Assembly (NCBI RefSeq): GCF_000740675.1
Contig: NZ_JPXI01000019.1
Coordinates: forward strand, 1-64,000
Reading direction: 5' to 3'
Source: Massilia sp. BSC265
GTDB lineage: Bacteria; Pseudomonadota; Gammaproteobacteria; Burkholderiales; Burkholderiaceae_D
DNA length: 64,000 nucleotides
Within the stretch, counting starts at the first letter, position 1; each line of letters starts with the position of its first letter. The notes beneath the pieces were generated by a model. It was not told where the DNA came from and ran no database searches. It saw nothing but the letters and a program-made list of their open reading frames with translations. This document shows, piece by piece, positions 15,645 to 23,676 of this stretch. A program made the translations under genes and the position numbers.

Positions 15645-18290
15645 TCAATTGGCAAGTGCTTTCGTGACGATCTCGCGCACGTCGTTCGAGAGCCGCTGCT
15701 GCCCCGCCACCTGCTGCAGCGCGGTCTTCATGTGCTGCTGCAGTTCCGGCGTGTAGCGGCGCCAGCGGTCCATGGCGCGGGCCAGGCGCGCGGCGACCTG
15801 CGGATTGAGCGCGTCGAGCAGCACGACGTGCTCGGCCCAGAACAGGTAGCCGCTGCCGTTCGGGGCATGGAATTCGACCGGATTGTTCATGCAGTAGGTC
15901 GCGACCAGGCTGCGCGCGCGGTTCGGGTTGCGCAGGTTGAAGGCCGGGTGGCGCATCAGCTCGCGGACTTTGGCGATGTCGGTGGTCGGCGCCGAGGCCT
16001 GCATCGCGAACCACTTGTCGACCACCAGCGCCTCGCCCTGGAATTCGTCGTAGAAGCGCGCCAGCTCGGCCTCGGCTTCCGGCGCCCGGGCATGGATCAG
16101 GGCATTCAGGGCACCGGCGCGGTCGGTCATGTTGTCGGCCTCGCGGCACTGGCGCAGTGCCAGCGCGACGGTCTCTTCGTCCGGTGCCGCGTTCAGGTAG
16201 GACAGCGCCAGGTTCTTGAGGGCGCGCTTGCCGGCGGACGCGGCATCCGGGCTGTAGGGGCCGGAGGTCTGGTTGGCTTCGTACTGGGCCAGCAGCTCGC
16301 CGCGCAGGCGCGCCCCGATATTGGCGCGCATGAACTGGCGCGCCATGTGCACGGCCAGCGGATCGACGCTGTCGAGCTGTTCGGCGATCATGGTTTCGGT
16401 CGGCAGCAGCAGGGCCTGTTCGCGGAAGGCCGGGTCGAGCGACTCGTCCGTCAGAATCTTGCGCATCGCCTCGATGAAGGTGTCGTCCAGGCTCAGGCGG
16501 GTGGAAACCGGCGCTTCGCCGGTGAGCTTGAGCAGGCGCCCCATCGCCAGGCGCTGCCCAGCTTCCCAGCGGTTGACCGGGTCGCTGTCGTAGCGGAACA
16601 GGTGCAGCAGCTCGGTGTCGCTGTAGCCGTGCTGCAGGACGACCGGCGCCGAGAAGTCGCGCAGGACCGAGGGCACCGGCTGTTCCTTCACGTTCGAGAA
16701 GACGAAGGTCTGCTGGCTTTCCGTCAGCTCGAGCACGGTGGTGGTGCCGCGTTCTTCACCATCGACGCTAAGGGGCATGTCCTTGCCCTCCCGGTCGAGC
16801 AGGCCGATCGCCACCGGGATGTGAAAAGGCTTCTTCTGCGGCTGGCCCGGCGTCGGCGGGCAGCTCTGGTGGAAGGTAATGCCATAGGTCTGGGCGCCCT
16901 CGTCGTAGCGCGCCTCGAAGCGCAGCACCGGGGTGCCGGCCTGGTCGTACCAGCGCTCGAACTGGGTCAGGTCGCGGCCGTTGGCGTCGGCCATCGCCAG
17001 GCGGAAGTCGTCGCAGGTGACGGCCTGGCCGTCATGGCGCTGGAAGTACAGGTCCATGCCCTTGCGGAAGCCGTCGCGGCCCAGCAGGGTCTGGTACATG
17101 CGCACCACTTCCGCGCCCTTCTCGTACACCGTGACGGTATAAAAATTGTTGATCTCGACGAAGGAGTCGGGACGCACCGGGTGCGCCATCGGGCCGGCGT
17201 CTTCCGGAAACTGGGCCTGGCGCAGGGTGCGCACCTGGTCGATGCGGGTGACGGCGCGGCCGCTCTCGGTGCCGATCATGTCGGCGGTGAATTCCTGGTC
17301 GCGGAAGACGGTCAAGCCCTCCTTGAGCGACAGCTGGAACCAATCGCGGCAGGTGACGCGGTTGCCGGTCCAGTTGTGGAAGTACTCGTGCGCCACCACC
17401 GCCTCGATGCCCTGGAAGTCGATGTCGGTCGCCACGCGCGGGTTGGCCAGCACGAACTTGGTGTTGAAGATGTTCAGGCCCTTGTTCTCCATCGCACCCA
17501 TGTTGAAGTCGCTGGTGGCGACGATCATGAAGCGGTCGAGGTCGAGCTCGAGGCCGTAGCGCTCCTCGTCCCAGCGGATGCTGTGCTTGAGGGACTGCAT
17601 CGCGTAGTCGGTCTTGTCGAGGTTGCCTTCTTCCACCCATACCTGCAGCAGGGCGTCACGGCCATCGGCGAGGCGGAAGGTTTCTTCCTGGCAGACCAGG
17701 CGCGCCGCGACCAGCGCGAACAGGTAGGAGGGCTTCTTGAACGGGTCTTCCCACTTGGCGTAGTGGCGGCCGTCGCCGAGTTCGCCCTCTTCCAGCAGGT
17801 TGCCGTTGGACAGCAGCACCGGGTAGCGTTCCTTGTCGGCCCGCAGCATGACGGTGTACTTGGCCATCACGTCCGGGCGGTCCGGGAAGTAGGTGATGCG
17901 GCGGAAGCCCTCGGCCTCGCACTGGGTGAAGAAGTTGCCGTTCGAGGTGTACAGGCCGCTCAGCGTGGTGTTCTGCTCGGGTATGCAAACGGTCTCGATC
18001 TCGAGGATGGCTTCCTCGGGCGCGTTCGGGATGGTGAGCATGGTGCCGTTGATCGCGTAGTCGCGGTCTTCCAGCAGGCGGCCGTTCAGGCGCAGCGCCA
18101 CCAGTTCGATGTCTTCCCCGTAGAGCTCGATCTCGCGCTGGGCGCTGCCGGGGTTGCGGCGCACCGTCATCCGATTGGCGACAACGGTACGGGCAGGGTC
18201 GAGGTCGAAGCCAAGCTCAACAGTTTCCACCAGGTAGCTCGGCGGGGTATAGTCACTCCGGTAAATCGTCTGGGGCGTATCGGTGCGCAT
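15645..18290 (-). CDS. pepN: Aminopeptidase N (M1 family)
   Basis: An 881-residue cytoplasmic zinc aminopeptidase that removes N-terminal residues in the final steps of protein turnover. The substrate-recognition motif GAMENKGLN and the zinc site VAHEYFHNWTGNRVTCRDWF (HExxH with downstream ELSLKEG-like Glu) are intact; residues about 1-190 form the N-terminal beta domain, followed by the catalytic domain, and the C-terminal half is the helical arch typical of the E. coli PepN subfamily. Length is as expected (E. coli 870). The start ATG 18290 (MRTDTPQTIYRSDY) has no competitor close by. Confidence 0.96.
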   Translation of the reverse strand: MRTDTPQTIYRSDYTPPSYLVETVELGFDLDPARTVVANRMTVRRNPGSAQREIELYGEDIELVALRLNGRLLEDRDYAINGTMLTIPNAPEEAILEIETVCIPEQNTTLSGLYTSNGNFFTQCEAEGFRRITYFPDRPDVMAKYTVMLRADKERYPVLLSNGNLLEEGELGDGRHYAKWEDPFKKPSYLFALVAARLVCQEETFRLADGRDALLQVWVEEGNLDKTDYAMQSLKHSIRWDEERYGLELDLDRFMIVATSDFNMGAMENKGLNIFNTKFVLANPRVATDIDFQGIEAVVAHEYFHNWTGNRVTCRDWFQLSLKEGLTVFRDQEFTADMIGTESGRAVTRIDQVRTLRQAQFPEDAGPMAHPVRPDSFVEINNFYTVTVYEKGAEVVRMYQTLLGRDGFRKGMDLYFQRHDGQAVTCDDFRLAMADANGRDLTQFERWYDQAGTPVLRFEARYDEGAQTYGITFHQSCPPTPGQPQKKPFHIPVAIGLLDREGKDMPLSVDGEERGTTTVLELTESQQTFVFSNVKEQPVPSVLRDFSAPVVLQHGYSDTELLHLFRYDSDPVNRWEAGQRLAMGRLLKLTGEAPVSTRLSLDDTFIEAMRKILTDESLDPAFREQALLLPTETMIAEQLDSVDPLAVHMARQFMRANIGARLRGELLAQYEANQTSGPYSPDAASAGKRALKNLALSYLNAAPDEETVALALRQCREADNMTDRAGALNALIHARAPEAEAELARFYDEFQGEALVVDKWFAMQASAPTTDIAKVRELMRHPAFNLRNPNRARSLVATYCMNNPVEFHAPNGSGYLFWAEHVVLLDALNPQVAARLARAMDRWRRYTPELQQHMKTALQQVAGQQRLSNDVREIVTKALAN

Positions 18291-18483
18291 AGGAAGTCCG
18301 CAAAAGGCAGGTTGTGGGCAATGCTGAAGTGCTTATTTTACCAACAAGATTTCCTCACACCCGCTACGTTTCCCGTGTATCAGAATGTGGATGCAGTAAC
18401 CGTGTGTAAATAATTTTCGGGAGTTGCTGAACAGAAGGTAATCTAGAGGATCGGAAAAGTCCGTATTCACGAGGGAGAAAGCA

Positions 18484-19149
18484 ATGAAACGCCTGATGAT
18501 CGCCGCCGGAGCGGCGTTCACGATGCTGCTGACCGGGTGCGCCACCACGATCCGCAGCGATGTCACCACCTTCCACCAGTGGCCGGCGCAGATCGAGGAC
18601 AAGAGCTATGTGTTCGAAGCGCCGCCGGCAGCAGACGACACGCTGGAATACCGCGCCTACCAGGACCTGGTGCGTGGCCAGCTGGCGCGCCTGGGCTTCC
18701 GTGACGCCGTGGGCGGCAAGCCGGCCCTGACGGTATCGATGCGCTTCAGCACCACGGAAGTGCCGGTGCGCGTCATCGAGCCGATTACGCCGTTCTACCA
18801 CCCGTTCGCCCATCCGTTCTACCGCCCGTACTACCATCCGGCGCGGCGCTTCGGCTACCGCGGCCTGCACCGTCCGTACTGGGGCGGCTTCTACAGCAGC
18901 CCGTTCTATGATCCGTTCTGGAGCCCGGCCTACCAGGTCTCGGTCGAGAACCGCTACCGCCGCGAGCTGCAGGTCGGGATCAAGTCGGCTGCCGATGGCA
19001 AGCGCTTGTTCGATGTCACCGTGCACAACACCAGCCGCCAGCTGTCGACGCCGGCGCTGATGCCGGCCCTGGTGCAGAGCGCCTTCGAAGGCTTTCCGGG
19101 GCCCTCGGGCGTGGCGCGACGGGTCGAGCTGAAGCAGCAGAACGGCTGA
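18484..19149 (+). CDS. DUF4136 domain lipoprotein
   Basis: A 221-residue protein with a lipoprotein signal peptide and lipobox (MLLTGC, Cys at residue 19), so it is probably anchored in the outer membrane facing the periplasm. The N-terminal part (SDVTTFHQWPAQIEDKSYVF) and the C-terminal part with a Ser/Gly/Pro segment match DUF4136 proteins. Between them, residues about 100-145 are rich in His, Pro, Tyr, Phe and Arg (YHPFAHPFYRPYYHPARRFG), an unusual stretch that could bind metal or an anionic surface. It is transcribed alone, divergent from pepN. Function is unknown. Confidence 0.78.
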   Translation: MKRLMIAAGAAFTMLLTGCATTIRSDVTTFHQWPAQIEDKSYVFEAPPAADDTLEYRAYQDLVRGQLARLGFRDAVGGKPALTVSMRFSTTEVPVRVIEPITPFYHPFAHPFYRPYYHPARRFGYRGLHRPYWGGFYSSPFYDPFWSPAYQVSVENRYRRELQVGIKSAADGKRLFDVTVHNTSRQLSTPALMPALVQSAFEGFPGPSGVARRVELKQQNG

Positions 19150-19218
19150 GTTTGGGCGCAATGAGGCCGCAATGAAGAACGGGGCCGTCGGCTCAATGCC
19201 TGTCAGTTAGGAAGGACT

Positions 19219-19273
19219 GTAGAGTGGGCGGGGTCATTTCGGGCAATGCCCGGAATGACCCCGCCCACCCTAC
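19219..19273. repeat. REP-like element 2 (single perfect hairpin)
   Basis: A 55-base near-perfect palindrome: GTAGAGTGGGCGGGGTCATT... pairs with ...AATGACCCCGCCCACCCTAC around the centre CGGGCAATGCCCG. It lies between the convergent DUF4136 gene and the 40-codon gene and could also act as a transcription stop. Confidence 0.88.
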
Positions 19274-19286
19274 GAAACCTGCCACA

Positions 19287-19409
19287 TTAACTGAAGTATG
19301 CCTCCGAGCCGAACGTGATCGCCACGATCAGCACCAGCGCGAACGCCAGCACGATCAGGAGCCGCCCGAACTTCGGCGCCCCGCCGTCTTCCTTGTCGGT
19401 GTCCCTCAT
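19287..19409 (-). CDS. 40-residue single-pass membrane peptide
   Basis: The ATG overlaps the TGA of qor (ATGA, 19406-19409), and the peptide has a charged N-terminus (MRDTDKEDGGAPKFGR) followed by one hydrophobic segment of about 20 residues (LLIVLAFALVLIVAITF) and GSEAYFS. The four-base overlap and membrane-peptide architecture support a real gene translated by coupling. No family is recognised. It could be a regulator of a membrane partner, but this is speculative. Confidence 0.5.
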   Translation of the reverse strand: MRDTDKEDGGAPKFGRLLIVLAFALVLIVAITFGSEAYFS

Positions 19410-20380
19410 GGCAGCAACACCGTCGACCCGGTGGTGCGGCGCCCTTCCAGCGCCCGGTGCGCCTCGGCCGCGTCCGCCAGCTTGAAGCGCTGGTTGACCT
19501 CGATCTTCACCTTCCCGCTTTCCACCATCCCGAACAGGTCCGCCGCCATCGCCTCGAGCTCCGGGCGCGTCGCGGCATAGGCGAACAGCGTCGGCCGCGT
19601 GATGTACAGCGAGCCGCGCGAGGCCAGCTCGCTCAACGCGAAGGGCGGCACCGCACCCGAGGCATTGCCGAAGCTGACCATCAGGCCGCGCGGCTGCAGG
19701 CAGTCGAGCGATCGGAGGAAGGTGTCCTTGCCGACCGAGTCGTACACCACGGGCACTTTGGCGCCGTCGGTAATCTCCAGCACGCGCTGCACCACGTCCT
19801 CGGTGTTGTAGTTGATGACGTGGGCCGCGCCGTGGGAGCGCGCCAGTTCCGCCTTTTCCTCGGAGCCCACGGTGCCGATCAGGTTCACGCCGAGCGCCTT
19901 CGCCCACTGGCAAGCGATCAGCCCGACGCCGCCCGCCGCCGCGTGGAACAGGATGGTCTGCCCCGGCTGCAGCTGGTAGGTCTGGCGGAACAGGTACTGC
20001 ACCGTCAGACCCTGCAGCATCATGGCGGCCCCCAGCTCGAACGGGATCGCATCGGGCAGGCGCACCAGGTGACTGGCCGGCATGACGCGCGCCTCGCTGT
20101 AGGCGCCTGCCGGGCCGCCGGCATAGGCGACGCGGTCGCCCGGCGCCACGTGCGTGACGCCCTCGCCCACCGCCTCGACCACGCCGGCGCCTTCCTGGCC
20201 CAGCCCGGACGGCAGCGCCATCTTGTACAGGCCGGTGCGGTAGTACGTATCGATGTAGTTCAGGCCGATCGCGTGGTGGCGTACGCGCGCCTCGCCCGGT
20301 CCCGGTTCGCCGACCTCGACATCCACGTAGTCGAGCACTTCAGGGCCGCCGGTGGCGGCGATACGGATTGCCTTGACCAT
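19406..20380 (-). CDS. NADPH:quinone oxidoreductase (zeta-crystallin type)
   Basis: A 324-residue MDR-superfamily enzyme. It has the N-terminal GroES-like domain (GLNYIDTYYRTGLYKMALP, GQEGAGVVEAVGEGV) and the nucleotide-binding AAAGGVGLIACQWAKALG segment, without zinc ligands, as in Qor enzymes that reduce quinones or enals with NADPH. A second ATG three bases upstream (20383) is possible; GGGAGG precedes both. It is the third gene of a minus-strand set EamA-mgsA-qor-small peptide with 4-base overlaps or very short gaps, so it may dispose of reactive carbonyls linked to methylglyoxal metabolism. Confidence 0.88.
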   Translation of the reverse strand: MVKAIRIAATGGPEVLDYVDVEVGEPGPGEARVRHHAIGLNYIDTYYRTGLYKMALPSGLGQEGAGVVEAVGEGVTHVAPGDRVAYAGGPAGAYSEARVMPASHLVRLPDAIPFELGAAMMLQGLTVQYLFRQTYQLQPGQTILFHAAAGGVGLIACQWAKALGVNLIGTVGSEEKAELARSHGAAHVINYNTEDVVQRVLEITDGAKVPVVYDSVGKDTFLRSLDCLQPRGLMVSFGNASGAVPPFALSELASRGSLYITRPTLFAYAATRPELEAMAADLFGMVESGKVKIEVNQRFKLADAAEAHRALEGRRTTGSTVLLP

Positions 20381-20394
20381 CATGGCGCCTCCCT

Positions 20395-20793
20395 TCAGCC
20401 CTGCGCGCCTGCCTGCGACAGCTGCGACAGCACCAGCCGCGCGGTCGAGACATTGGTGGCGCAGGCAATGTTATGCACGTCGCAGGCGCGGACCAGTGCG
20501 TTGATGTCGGGTTCGTGCGGTTGCGGCGTCATCGGGTCGCGCAGGAAGATCACGCAGTCGATCTCGCCCTGCACCAGCTGGGCGCCGATCTGCAGGTCGC
20601 CGCCGACCGGGCCCGAATGCTTGCGCTCGACGGTGAGCCCGAGCTCATTCGCCAGGCGCCCGCCGGTGGTGCCGGTGGCCGAGAGCGTGCAGCCCTTGAG
20701 AAAGCCAAGGTATTCGCCCGCCAGGGTGATCATGTCGTCCTTTTTCTTGTCGTGCGCGATCAGAGCAATGCGTGGTTTTTTCAGTGTCGTCAT
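20395..20793 (-). CDS. mgsA: Methylglyoxal synthase
   Basis: A 132-residue enzyme converting dihydroxyacetone phosphate to methylglyoxal and phosphate, a bypass that relieves sugar-phosphate stress. [12 protein letters not shown] carries the N-terminal His and Asp, GTTGG binds the phosphate, [14 protein letters not shown] and [15 protein letters not shown] contain the catalytic and allosteric residues, and ATNVSTARL completes the signature. The length is slightly below E. coli MgsA (152). Its ATG overlaps the TGA of the EamA gene (ATGA), indicating translational coupling. Confidence 0.94.
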   Translation of the reverse strand: MTTLKKPRIALIAHDKKKDDMITLAGEYLGFLKGCTLSATGTTGGRLANELGLTVERKHSGPVGGDLQIGAQLVQGEIDCVIFLRDPMTPQPHEPDINALVRACDVHNIACATNVSTARLVLSQLSQAGAQG

Positions 20794-21710
20794 TTTTTCA
20801 GCGAGAGCAGGTAGATCCCCACAAGCACGAGACCGGTGCCGGCCAGCTGCACGCTGGTGATCGGCTCGCCGAGGATCAGCGCGCCGAGGAACAGCGTCGA
20901 CACCGGACCGATCATCCCGGCCTGCGAGGCAGTCGCGGCGCCGATGCGCTGGACCGCGGCCATGGTCATGAACACAGGGAAGATCGTACAGAATACCCCA
21001 TTCACCAGCGAGAGCCAGTAAACCTCGGCCGGCTGCACCAGCATGCTTGCCGGGCGCAGCAGGAAGAACTGGGCGATGCAGGCCACGCTCGACACGCACA
21101 TCGCGTAGGCCACCAGGCGCAGCGAGCCGATGCGCTTGACCATCTCGCCGGTGCCGAGCAGGTAAATAGCATAGGAAATGGCCGAGCCCAGCACCAGCAG
21201 CGAACCCAGCGTCACGCTCCCCGAGCCGCCCGCCAGGTCATGCACGAACACCAGCACGATGCCGCAATAGGCCAACCCCAGCGCCGCCCATTCCGTGGCG
21301 GCGATGCGGCGCTTGAAGATCACCACGTTCGCCAGCAACACGAAGGTCGGGGTCAGGAACAGGATCAGCCGCTCGAGGCCGACCGAGATGTGCTGCAGCC
21401 CGAGGAAGTCGAGGTAGCTCGACAGGTAGTAGCCAAGCAGGCCCAGCACGACGATGCGCCAGCGGTCCTGGTTCGACAGCGGCGGCTCGGTCCGCATCTT
21501 CCAGAGCGCCACGGCGGCAAACACCGGAAGCGAGAACAGCATTCTGAACGCGATCAACGTCACTGCATCGATGTGGTAGCGATACAGCAGTTTGGCGACG
21601 ACAGCCTTCGTGGAAAACAGGACGGCGCCGGCGACGGCGATCGACAGGCCGGCGACGAGGGCCGCACGTGGTAAAGGAGCAGCAGGGTTGGCAGTGGCGC
21701 TTTTGTTCAT
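20790..21710 (-). CDS. EamA/DMT family transporter
   Basis: A 306-residue inner-membrane protein with ten predicted hydrophobic segments in two EamA repeats (about residues 20-150 and 165-305), typical of the drug/metabolite transporter superfamily. The start is ATG 21710 ([18 protein letters not shown]); the frame is open far upstream but there it lies antisense to the DUF2182 gene. It is the first gene of a four-gene operon with mgsA and qor. Substrate is unknown; metabolite export is possible. Confidence 0.87.
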   Translation of the reverse strand: MNKSATANPAAPLPRAALVAGLSIAVAGAVLFSTKAVVAKLLYRYHIDAVTLIAFRMLFSLPVFAAVALWKMRTEPPLSNQDRWRIVVLGLLGYYLSSYLDFLGLQHISVGLERLILFLTPTFVLLANVVIFKRRIAATEWAALGLAYCGIVLVFVHDLAGGSGSVTLGSLLVLGSAISYAIYLLGTGEMVKRIGSLRLVAYAMCVSSVACIAQFFLLRPASMLVQPAEVYWLSLVNGVFCTIFPVFMTMAAVQRIGAATASQAGMIGPVSTLFLGALILGEPITSVQLAGTGLVLVGIYLLSLKK

Positions 21711-21828
21711 CCGACGATTGTACGGGCGTTCTGCCGGGCTCGCTGAAGGCGACCGGAACCGCGGGCCAGAACGCGGCCGGCTCGGCGCTGTCGAACAGCA
21801 CACATCAACCATACCGAGGAGAGACCAA

Positions 21829-21927
21829 ATGACGAACTCGTCAAACCATGGCACTGGGCGGCACCTGGCGGGCACAAGCTTCGTGCACGCAGCTGCCCTG
21901 CAGTCGCACCGCGGGAGCACCCAATGA
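21829..21927 (+). CDS. Short upstream ORF (32 codons), possibly a leader peptide or gene remnant
   Basis: A good ribosome-binding site (GAGGAGAG) precedes ATG at 21829, and the 32-codon frame ends in TGA overlapping the ATG of the DUF2182 gene (ATGA, 21924-21927). The peptide begins MTNSSNHGTGRHLAGTSF. DUF2182 genes are often paired with DUF1326 genes, whose products start with a similar xLAGTxF segment, so this may be a collapsed DUF1326 gene that kept its translation start and coupling to the downstream gene. Confidence 0.35.
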   Translation: MTNSSNHGTGRHLAGTSFVHAAALQSHRGSTQ

Positions 21928-22694
21928 GCCTGGCCGGCATCGATGAACGCCTCGGCAGCCCGGTCGCGCTGGGCCTGGCCTGGATGGCCCTGCTCGCCTG
22001 TGCCTGCCTTGCCTGGCTCGCCTTCCAGAGCGGCGCGGTGCCGCAGCCCGTGCCCGGCACGCCCTCCCTGCCGCCGCCGGCGCCGCTGCGCGCCGCCGAA
22101 GTGCTGCTGCTGTTCACGATGTGGACGGGCCTGTGCGTAGCCCTGATGCTGCCGGCCGCCGCAGGTGCGCTGTTCGTCTACCTGCGCGTCGCGCGCTGCC
22201 GCGCAGGCGTGCGCTGGCCGCACCTGGCAACCACCCTGTTCGCCACCGGTTGCTTGCTGGCCTGGACCGGCTTTGCTGCGCTGCTCACCCTGCTGCACTG
22301 GACCCTGCACGACGCCGGCTGGCTCGACGCCAGCCTGGGGACGCCCCAGCCGGCCCTTGGCCTGGCGCTGGTTGCCGCCGGGGCCTGGCAGTGGACACCG
22401 GCCAAGCACGCCTGCCTGCAGCACTGCCGGGTACCGCTGGCCGGCGTGCTGGTCGGCTGGCGTGGCGGCGTGCTGGGCGCGCTGCGGCAGGGAGCGGAAC
22501 ACGGACGCATCTGCCTTGGCTGCTGCTGGCTGCTGGCACTCCTGCTGCTGGGCGGCGGACCGGGCAACCCGGCCATCGTCGCGCTGGCGGGGCTGCTGGT
22601 GCTGGCCGAACTGCGGCTGGAGGAAGGGCCGTTGGCCGGCGGCGTGGCCGGGGTGGCGATGGTGGCGGGCGGTACCTGGCTGTTGTTTCCGTGA
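21924..22694 (+). CDS. DUF2182 predicted metal-binding integral membrane protein
   Basis: A 256-residue protein with about six hydrophobic segments. The family signatures are present: MWTGLCVALMLPAAAG in the second membrane segment, and the AWQWTPAKHACLQHCRVP segment with two Cys and His, thought to bind metal. LGCCWLLALLLLGG near the C-terminus is also typical. Proteins of this family are often encoded with DUF1326 proteins and have been linked to metal or copper handling, but no function is proven. The only partner here is the short upstream frame. Confidence 0.8.
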   Translation: MSLAGIDERLGSPVALGLAWMALLACACLAWLAFQSGAVPQPVPGTPSLPPPAPLRAAEVLLLFTMWTGLCVALMLPAAAGALFVYLRVARCRAGVRWPHLATTLFATGCLLAWTGFAALLTLLHWTLHDAGWLDASLGTPQPALGLALVAAGAWQWTPAKHACLQHCRVPLAGVLVGWRGGVLGALRQGAEHGRICLGCCWLLALLLLGGGPGNPAIVALAGLLVLAELRLEEGPLAGGVAGVAMVAGGTWLLFP

Positions 22695-22838
22695 CAGTTT
22701 GCTCACGGCCTTGGGCGATTTTGCAAGAGGGGCCTATGCTAGAATGTCGGCCACTCTTGCATACAGGAAGTCCGAAAACTGCCAATGTAATGTGCAGCAG
22801 GTCTTCGGATTTCTCATACCGTCTAAGGAACATGGGAA

Positions 22839-23564
22839 ATGGCTGGACACAGCAAATGGGCCAACATCAAGCATAAGAAAGCCGCCACCGACGCCAAGCG
22901 CGGCAAGATCTGGACGCGCCTGATCAAGGAAATCACCGTGGCCGCGCGCATGGGCGGGAGCGATATCGCTTCCAACCCGCGCCTGCGCCTCGCGGTCGAG
23001 AAGGCGGCCGACGCCAATATGCCGAAGGATAACGTCACCCGTGCGATCCAGCGCGGCGCCGGCGAACTCGAAGGCGCGAACTACGAAGAAATCCGCTACG
23101 AAGGCTACGGCATCGGCGGCGCGGCGATCATCGTCGACTGCCTGACCGACAACCGGGTGCGTACCGTGGCCGAAGTGCGCCACGCCTTCAACAAGTACGG
23201 CGGCAACATGGGCACCGAAGGCTCGGTAGCCTTCATGTTCAAGCACGTCGGCCAGTTCCAGTTCGCGCCGGGCGTGGACGAGGACAAGCTGATGGAGGCC
23301 GCGCTGGAAGCCGGCGCCGACGACGTGGTGGCCGATGAAGAAGGCGGCTTCGAAGTGCTGTGCGACCCCTATGCCTACGCGGGCGTGAAGGAAGCGTTGG
23401 AAAAGGCCGGCTTCAAGGCCGAAGTCTCGGAAGTCATCATGAAGCCGGACAACGAGACCGTGCTGGTCGGCGAAGATGCCGTCAAGATGCAGAAGATCCT
23501 CGATGCGCTGGAAAACCTGGATGACGTCCAGGATGTCTACACCAACGCTGTCATCGAAGAGTAA
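22839..23564 (+). CDS. yebC: YebC/PmpR family protein
   Basis: A 241-residue cytoplasmic protein with the invariant start [20 protein letters not shown] and the three-domain layout of the YebC/TACO1 family. Members bind DNA or help the ribosome through difficult stretches; whether this copy acts as a transcription factor is open. [14 protein letters not shown] and [13 protein letters not shown] are conserved. It heads the run yebC-purD-hemF-nadD-rsfS-rlmH-maf-rng that is common in Burkholderiales. TAAGGAACATGGGAA upstream contains the ribosome-binding site. Confidence 0.95.
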   Translation: MAGHSKWANIKHKKAATDAKRGKIWTRLIKEITVAARMGGSDIASNPRLRLAVEKAADANMPKDNVTRAIQRGAGELEGANYEEIRYEGYGIGGAAIIVDCLTDNRVRTVAEVRHAFNKYGGNMGTEGSVAFMFKHVGQFQFAPGVDEDKLMEAALEAGADDVVADEEGGFEVLCDPYAYAGVKEALEKAGFKAEVSEVIMKPDNETVLVGEDAVKMQKILDALENLDDVQDVYTNAVIEE

Positions 23565-23597
23565 GACAGCAGCCTTAAGCTGTCGATGATGTGAAGA

Positions 23598-23617
23598 CCG
23601 GCTGGCAGGCCAGCCGG
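23598..23617. repeat. Inverted repeat between yebC and purD
   Basis: CCGGCTGG pairs perfectly with CCAGCCGG over a CAGG loop. No U-tract follows, so it is a weak terminator candidate or an mRNA processing/stability hairpin. Confidence 0.6.
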
Positions 23618-23618
23618 A

Positions 23619-23657
23619 AATCCACAGCAAAAATCCATAGCAAAAATCCGTAGCAAC
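23619..23657 (+). repeat. Three 13-base tandem repeats upstream of purD
   Basis: The units AATCCACAGCAAA, AATCCATAGCAAA and AATCCGTAGCAAC follow one another with a period of 13 bases, immediately after the hairpin and 20 bases before the purD start. Confidence 0.75.
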
Positions 23658-23676
23658 CAAGTAGGAACGCGCCCGT

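Noticed and set aside
15612..18413. 933-codon plus-strand open frame antisense to pepN
   Set aside because: It is a GC-codon shadow of pepN: it lacks family motifs and a ribosome-binding site and mirrors the third-position GC of the real gene.
20790..22706. 638-codon version of the EamA transporter
   Set aside because: The upstream part is antisense to the DUF2182 gene; the transporter starts at ATG 21710.
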